Assembly: GCA_964408945.1 (NCBI GenBank)
Contig: CAYPBJ010000011.1
Span: forward strand, 1-64,000
Length of the DNA stretch: 64,000 bases
Source: VMCP01 sp964408945
Lineage (GTDB): Bacteria; Bacteroidota; Bacteroidia; NS11-12g; UBA955
Direction: 5' to 3'
A program made the position numbers and the translations under genes. Positions 60,566 to 64,000 of this stretch are shown here, one piece after another. The notes under the pieces were generated by a model that was not told the origin of the DNA, did not search any database, and was given only the letters and a program-made list of their open reading frames with translations. Within the stretch, counting starts at the first letter, position 1. Each line of letters begins with the position of its first letter.

Positions 60566-60970
60566 TTAACTCAATAATTTCAAACCGCTTGAATCTTCAT
60601 ACCCGTTCATGCTCCCGTCTGTTGAAATCAAAATCAAATCCTGAGTCAAACAGTTTGCTATCAGCAATCGGTCAAAGGGGTCTTTATGTTTGAAAGGAAT
60701 TTCACCCAATTTGTCAATGGCTCTTTCATCAATGGGGATAATTTGAAATTGATAAACAGCGCAAAAATTAATCAATTGAACCGTGCTGTAGGGCATGATG
60801 AGTTTGCCTGTATTTTTCTTTAAGGCAATCTCCCAAAAACAGACCATAGAGACAAACACTTCATTGTCTTGATTTTGTATTTCTTGAATTACATATTCGC
60901 TCAATGGATGTTCACCATTCAAATACCAAATCAATATTTGGGTATCTAATAAATAACGTTTACCCATCAC
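60566..60970 (-). CDS. vapC: PIN-domain toxin, VapC/PilT type
   Basis: 134 residues. The acidic PIN residues are Asp in LLDTQILIWYLNGEHPLS, Glu in MVCFWEIALKKNTGKLIMP and Asp in HKDPFDRLLIANCL. PIN toxins are Mg-dependent ribonucleases, often cutting initiator tRNA or rRNA. It overlaps the antitoxin gene by 4 bp (ATGA), the typical VapBC layout. It sits between the methyltransferase gene and the integrase. Confidence 0.88.
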   Translation of the reverse strand: MMGKRYLLDTQILIWYLNGEHPLSEYVIQEIQNQDNEVFVSMVCFWEIALKKNTGKLIMPYSTVQLINFCAVYQFQIIPIDERAIDKLGEIPFKHKDPFDRLLIANCLTQDLILISTDGSMNGYEDSSGLKLLS

Positions 60971-61359
60971 AAATAAGCATCAAAGTCTGAAATTGAATCA
61001 TTGAAATCATCAGACATTTTAATTTGTCCTTTCAAAAGCCCCGGCTCTAACCTGTTTTTAAATCTGGTATTGGTTGCTTCCTGTGAAAGCAGATATTTTA
61101 CATAATTCAATACCTCCGACTGTATTTTTTGGGGTTGTCCTTTCAATTGTTGAAAAACTTGAAACGCCATCGAATCTTTAAGTTCATATTCAATATTCGA
61201 CTTTACATAATACTCCGCAGGCTCTTCGGCAACAGATACTATTGAATCTGCAACATGTTTTTCAAGAAGATCTTCAATCAGCTGACTCAAATTGCCCGTC
61301 AAGCGACTGCATTTTTCATGCAAATAGGAGTTTAAGGTGATATTGATTCGTTTTTTCAC
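60967..61359 (-). CDS. Antitoxin-like protein, RHH-type N-terminus fused to DUF2281-like C-terminus
   Basis: 130 residues from GTG 61359, set by a TATATTTG box 4 nt upstream. Residues 1-35 (KKRINITLNSYLHEKCSRLT, then GNLSQLIEDLLEKHV) look like a ribbon-helix-helix DNA-binding unit. Residues about 68-130 (QVFQQLKGQPQKIQSEVLNY, LEPGLLKGQIKMSDDFNDS, ISDFDAYL) match DUF2281 antitoxins that partner PIN toxins. The combination of the two in one protein is longer than the usual 70-90 residues. Confidence 0.75.
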   Translation of the reverse strand: MKKRINITLNSYLHEKCSRLTGNLSQLIEDLLEKHVADSIVSVAEEPAEYYVKSNIEYELKDSMAFQVFQQLKGQPQKIQSEVLNYVKYLLSQEATNTRFKNRLEPGLLKGQIKMSDDFNDSISDFDAYL

Positions 61360-61363
61360 AAAT

Positions 61364-61371
61364 CAAATATA
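61364..61371 (-). promoter_or_regulatory. -7 box of the toxin-antitoxin pair
   Basis: The minus strand reads TATATTTG, ending 4 nt before the GTG at 61359. It supports the GTG start. Confidence 0.55.
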
Positions 61372-61511
61372 CACATTGTATTTATTATACACACTTACTA
61401 GTAGTATTTAACGGTACGGATTCAACTGTGACCACCACAATACCTAAGGGGTGATTTTTACCTCGCTTTAAGGGTTTATTGCTTCGTCCAAGGGCTGATG
61501 GTTTCCGAAAG

Positions 61512-62567
61512 TTAATTTATAGAATCTAGTGGGCTTTTCACTTGAGAGATAATTCTGTTTGAGACTTTTGCATAAATCTCTGTAGTTTTAATTTGGGAAT
61601 GCCCCAACAATTTTTGAATAAAAATCATATCGGTTCCTGCCTCTAAAAGATGTGTGGCGTAGGAATGTCTCAGTCCATGGATTCCGACGGTTTTATTGAT
61701 GCCTGCAATTCTCATGGCGTTTTTGAACACCGCTTGTGCGCTTCGGGTAGTATATTTTTCAGCGAACTGACCTTCAAACAGAAATACGGAGGGTTGATAC
61801 ATTTTTAAATAATCATTGTACAATTGAATCAGGGATTGCGGAAAATTGACATACCGATCTTTTTTGCCTTTACTACAAGCAATTAGCACTTGCATTCGAT
61901 CTATGTCAATGTGAGCAATTTTTAGATTTATGATTTCACTAACACGCAATCCCATACCATAGGCAATTTTCAAAATGAGCAGATGTTTGAGATTTTGAGT
62001 TGCTTGAAACAGTCTTTTTACCTCGGATGAACTGAGTACTTTGGGTAATGTTTTGGTGGGTTTGGGTCTAATAACAGCATCGAAAATCTCTGACCTTGAG
62101 TGAACAAGAGTGAAATAGGATTTTATTGCATTCATTCGTGAATAAACTTGGGATTCTGAATGTTTGAGTGTTTTAATACAGTAAAGAAAATAAGAATTTA
62201 GGCGGTCTGAGGTTAAATTTTGGACAGGATGATTTCTTAATAAAATCAACAATTGTGCAAACTCATTTAAATACAATCTGATGGTATTAGACGAAAATGC
62301 CTTTTGTTTTAATGCATTTCTGAATTTGAGAAATTCTTGTTTGTTAATTTCATACAGTTTTGGTAAAAGTTGATCACCTATTTCTGGTAATCCTATGTTG
62401 AGTCGCTTTCGATAGAGTGCCGTATCTGGTAAAAACCATGCAGATTTCGAACGACTCCATACTGCCTTAGGAAAGGTACTTTTGAATATCCTTAAGCTTT
62501 GAGGGTCATATTCAAAGTAGCAAAAAATTACATTTTTGTTTCGGTGTTTAGCGAGTTCAAACTGCAT
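61512..62567 (-). CDS. Tyrosine integrase of an integron-like element
   Basis: 351 residues. Catalytic residues of the tyrosine recombinase family: Arg208 in GMGLRVSEI, Lys235 in SKGKKDR, His297/Arg300 in GIHGLRHSYATHLLEAG, His323 in LLGHSQIKTT and Tyr332 in EIYAKV. A SAM-like core-binding domain spans about 75-165. An extra N-terminal unit (about 1-70, VIFCYFEYDPQSLRIFKS) precedes it. The protein ends QVKSPLDSIN, similar to the SPLD end of IntI, but the roughly 16-residue insert between patches II and III that defines IntI is absent. It is divergent from the cassettes at 62721 onwards, as in an integron. A TACCTTCG box lies at 62601-62594. Confidence 0.9.
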   Translation of the reverse strand: MQFELAKHRNKNVIFCYFEYDPQSLRIFKSTFPKAVWSRSKSAWFLPDTALYRKRLNIGLPEIGDQLLPKLYEINKQEFLKFRNALKQKAFSSNTIRLYLNEFAQLLILLRNHPVQNLTSDRLNSYFLYCIKTLKHSESQVYSRMNAIKSYFTLVHSRSEIFDAVIRPKPTKTLPKVLSSSEVKRLFQATQNLKHLLILKIAYGMGLRVSEIINLKIAHIDIDRMQVLIACSKGKKDRYVNFPQSLIQLYNDYLKMYQPSVFLFEGQFAEKYTTRSAQAVFKNAMRIAGINKTVGIHGLRHSYATHLLEAGTDMIFIQKLLGHSQIKTTEIYAKVSNRIISQVKSPLDSIN

Positions 62568-62631
62568 TCATAAATTAAATTGGTAAGAATATACGAAGGT
62601 AGTGTGCATTTTTTGCAACTAATAATCCGCA

Positions 62632-62650
62632 ATTTGCAATTATCGCAAAT
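62632..62650. promoter_or_regulatory. Inverted repeat between integrase and cassette array
   Basis: ATTTGC (62632-62637) and GCAAAT (62645-62650) form a 6-bp inverted repeat with a 7-nt centre. It lies about 70 bp upstream of the first cassette boundary and 65 bp upstream of the integrase start. It may be an integrase-binding or regulatory site. A near-consensus box TATCTTTTG (62664-62672) follows and could be the cassette promoter. Confidence 0.35.
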
Positions 62651-62720
62651 GTAATGAAATCAGTATCTTTTGAATATTTTGGAAATCGTAAGTGATTGCC
62701 TTAGTTTCGTATATAATCAA

Positions 62721-62730
62721 GTTATAGGGC
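62721..62730 (+). other. attI-like insertion point and start of cassette 1
   Basis: GTTATAGGGC. In integrons, crossover falls between G and TT of a GTT core. This core lies between the divergent integrase and the first cassette gene, the position of attI. The reverse complement GCCCTATAAC occurs at the far end of the same cassette (63271-63280). Confidence 0.6.
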
Positions 62731-63399
62731 ATTTTAAGACAACACTCACGAATTGACACGGACGACCAAAATATTAAACCTTATTTACTGTTTGACAGTT
62801 TTACTTTTTCTGTTAGACGGCTTGACAAGTTTTGATATCAAAAATCAAATCCTAAAATCGTTCGTTTACTTTGGTTTCTTAATCGGGACACCGACAATTT
62901 TACTTTGGAACTTGTTTTCAATAAAGACAAAAACTAAACGTATTATTGGGACATTTTATCCTACAATTTTACTGATTTTCATTTTTGTCGTGAACCCAAT
63001 GAAAATTCTGTTTTCATCAGGTGCTTGGCGGACACAGACAATTTTGTATCAAAACGGTCACTTAAGTTTTAAGACTGTGGAGTTTCAAATGCAAGACGTT
63101 GGAGCATTAGGTTATAACAAGCGGACAGTTGAAGTTTTCTATTTGACACCGTTATTTATGATTACAAGCGAAGTTCCGACCGACATAGACAAAAGAGTAG
63201 AATGGGTAAAAGTTGACAAAGACTTAAACGAACTTGAACTTAAATCTCCATAGACAATGACAAGAAAAACGCCCTATAACAGCCGTTTTGCAAAAGCGGG
63301 AGTTTCATACTTCTATGAAAGTGAAGTGCTAAATTCAAGCTTTGTGCATCTAATGAAGTTTAGTGCTGAAAAACCCCGCCTTCGCAAAGCGGCAAAACG
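62722..63399 (+). mobile_element. Integron-like gene cassette 1
   Basis: A 678-bp unit from the GTT core at 62721 to the next GTT core at 63399, containing one promoterless gene (62753-63253) and most of a 137-bp attC-like element. Its first bases and the R''-like bases of its terminal element are exact reverse complements, as expected when one cassette brings both halves in a circular intermediate. Confidence 0.65.
62753..63253 (+). CDS. Cassette 1 membrane protein of unknown function
   Basis: 166 residues from TTG 62753; no in-frame ATG lies upstream of the first helix. Three hydrophobic segments (about 9-20, 31-50, 60-80: LIYCLTVLLFLLDG, SFVYFGFLIGTPTILLWNLF, FYPTILLIFIFVVNP) precede a soluble domain (FQMQDVGALGYNKRTVEVFY, DIDKRVEWVKVDKDLNELEL). 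I recognise no family. Typical of integron cassettes, it is a single small gene in array orientation, ending just before the recombination element. Confidence 0.65.
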   Translation: MTRTTKILNLIYCLTVLLFLLDGLTSFDIKNQILKSFVYFGFLIGTPTILLWNLFSIKTKTKRIIGTFYPTILLIFIFVVNPMKILFSSGAWRTQTILYQNGHLSFKTVEFQMQDVGALGYNKRTVEVFYLTPLFMITSEVPTDIDKRVEWVKVDKDLNELELKSP

Positions 63400-63407
63400 T
63401 TATGTGC
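63271..63407 (+). repeat. attC-like recombination element
   Basis: A 137-bp imperfect palindrome. Outer arms: R''-like CTATAAC (63274-63280) and R'-like GTTATGTGC (63399-63407). Inner paired arms: CGTTTTGC (63284-63291) with GCAAAACG (63392-63399), GCGGG (63296-63300) with CCCGC (63375-63379), and AGTGCTAAATTC (63325-63336) with GAAGTTTAGTGCT (63355-63367), allowing G-T pairs and one bulge. TTTCAT/ATGAAA (63303-63308, 63315-63320) forms a side hairpin. Size and fold agree with integron attC sites (about 57-141 bp), whose folded bottom strand is the integrase substrate. Confidence 0.7.
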
Positions 63408-63451
63408 AAGCATAGCTGACGACCCAACGAACAGACGCCTAAACGAAAAAA

Positions 63452-63964
63452 ATGGCAATACCAAAAGACAAAGAAGAGTTAGTAAAAGCAATCGTTGACA
63501 ACTACAATAAGTTGACAACCGAACTTTCAACTATTCCAACTGACCTTACAACAAATAAAGAATTGGAAGGACATTCGAAAAACACATTGATGAGTATCAA
63601 CAACCTTGTTGCTTATCTTGTAGGTTGGGGACAATTAGTTTTGAAGTGGAACGACAAGAAAAGCAAAGGACTTGACGTTGACTTTCCAGAGACAGGTTAT
63701 AAATGGAATGAACTCGGACTACTTGCACAAAAATTTTACAAGAACTACGAAAAAGACGACTTCAAAACGCTTAACAAAAAACTTGACAAGACGACAAACG
63801 AAATATTGAAAGTAATTGAAAGTAAAACAAACGAAGAACTTTATGAAATGGCTTGGTACGACAAGTGGACATTTGGTAAAATGATACAACTCAATACTTC
63901 TTCGCCATTTAAAAACGCAAAGGACAGAATACGAAAATGGAAGAAAATAAAACAACTGAAATGA
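63452..63964 (+). CDS. ClbS/DfsB-family four-helix protein (cassette 2 cargo)
   Basis: 170 residues, all helical. PKDKEELVKAIVDNYNKL, HSKNTLMSINNLVAYLVGWG, LVLKWNDKKSKG, DFPETGYKWNELGLLAQKFY and MAWYDKWTFGKMIQLNTSSP are conserved in the ClbS/DfsB (DUF1706) family of the DinB-like superfamily. ClbS of colibactin producers hydrolyses the genotoxin cyclopropane; other members are thought to act in self-protection. A resistance-like cargo fits an integron cassette. There is no promoter box upstream, so it likely depends on read-through from the integrase end. Confidence 0.85.
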   Translation: MAIPKDKEELVKAIVDNYNKLTTELSTIPTDLTTNKELEGHSKNTLMSINNLVAYLVGWGQLVLKWNDKKSKGLDVDFPETGYKWNELGLLAQKFYKNYEKDDFKTLNKKLDKTTNEILKVIESKTNEELYEMAWYDKWTFGKMIQLNTSSPFKNAKDRIRKWKKIKQLK

Positions 63965-63975
63965 CTAGAATACCA

Positions 63976-64000
63976 GCACATAACAGCACATTGGCAATAG
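63976..64000 (+). repeat. Start of a second attC-like element (truncated by window end)
   Basis: GCACATAACAGC opens with the reverse complement of the cassette 2 core and shares TAACAGC with the first element (63277-63283). The rest lies beyond the window. Confidence 0.55.

Larger units (their letters stand above)
63400..64000 (+). mobile_element. Integron-like gene cassette 2 (runs off the window)
   Basis: The unit begins at the GTT core at 63399 and carries one gene in array orientation. GTTATGTGC at its start is the exact reverse complement of GCACATAAC at 63976-63984, the beginning of its terminal element. The right boundary is beyond 64000. Confidence 0.6.

Noticed and set aside
60566..64000. 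Prophage or conjugative element around the integrase
   Set aside because: No structural, packaging, relaxase or mating-pair genes are present; the self-complementary cassette ends explain the integrase better.

Overview
The window is a gene-dense stretch of a Bacteroidota chromosome, probably from a free-living, aerobic relative of Flavobacteriales or Sphingobacteriales; I cannot place it more precisely. The evidence is the PorX-type regulator (a type IX secretion lineage marker), a MurF-Alr fusion, DUF5686 and OstA-like proteins, a Bacteroidota-style cytochrome oxidase operon, repeated -7 promoter boxes of the form TAnnTTTG, and no obvious Shine-Dalgarno sequences. No gene-free stretch exceeds 300 bases. 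There is no rRNA, CRISPR array, IS element or prophage.

Layout. 1-4.2 kb: tail of an endonuclease-family gene, a YwaF-like membrane protein and a secreted beta-propeller protein. 4.2-7.1 kb: tyrosine phosphatase, haem-binding protein, a HigBA-type toxin-antitoxin pair and purM. 7.1-12 kb: a SIMPL-like secreted protein and a very AT-rich response-regulator/sensor-kinase pair. 12-20.4 kb: xth, thiamine pyrophosphokinase, porX-tsaE, gcvP, radC-like and recA. 20.4-29.5 kb: a minus-strand operon for an aa3/caa3-type cytochrome c oxidase with haem A synthesis (ctaA, ctaB) and assembly factors (SCO, DUF420). 29.5-36.9 kb: rsmA, HD hydrolase, DUF2807-like protein, rhomboid, tRNA-Leu(GAG), SbtA-type transporter, queA, hydroxyacyl-CoA dehydrogenase and maf. 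36.9-46.8 kb: an envelope-glycan-like operon (YfhO, GT2, methyltransferase) followed by a subtilase, then glyA, a secreted unknown and a flippase. 46.8-60.5 kb: pdhB, selD, DUF3108, tilS/nucleotidyltransferase/murF-alr, OstA-like, DUF5686, a lipoprotein and a methyltransferase. 60.5-64 kb: a VapBC-type pair, then a tyrosine integrase divergent from an integron-like cassette array that runs off the window.

The most notable system is at the right end. The integrase (61512-62567, minus) faces away from cassettes whose ends are self-complementary. Cassette 1 starts with GTTATAGGGC and its own end carries GCCCTATAAC. Cassette 2 starts with GTTATGTGC and its own end carries GCACATAAC. The 137-bp element between them folds like an attC site. 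The integrase lacks the insert that defines canonical IntI, so this looks like a non-canonical, Bacteroidota-type integron.

A second unusual signal is a family of 7-bp-register degenerate repeat arrays that fill three convergent gene junctions (131-228, 15495-15683, 34144-34311). They supply the stop codons of five flanking genes and, in one case, the last 15 or so codons of a protein. A third is the placement of TAnnTTTG boxes 4-7 nt before the start codons of at least nine genes, several of them GTG starts, which implies leaderless or nearly leaderless mRNAs.
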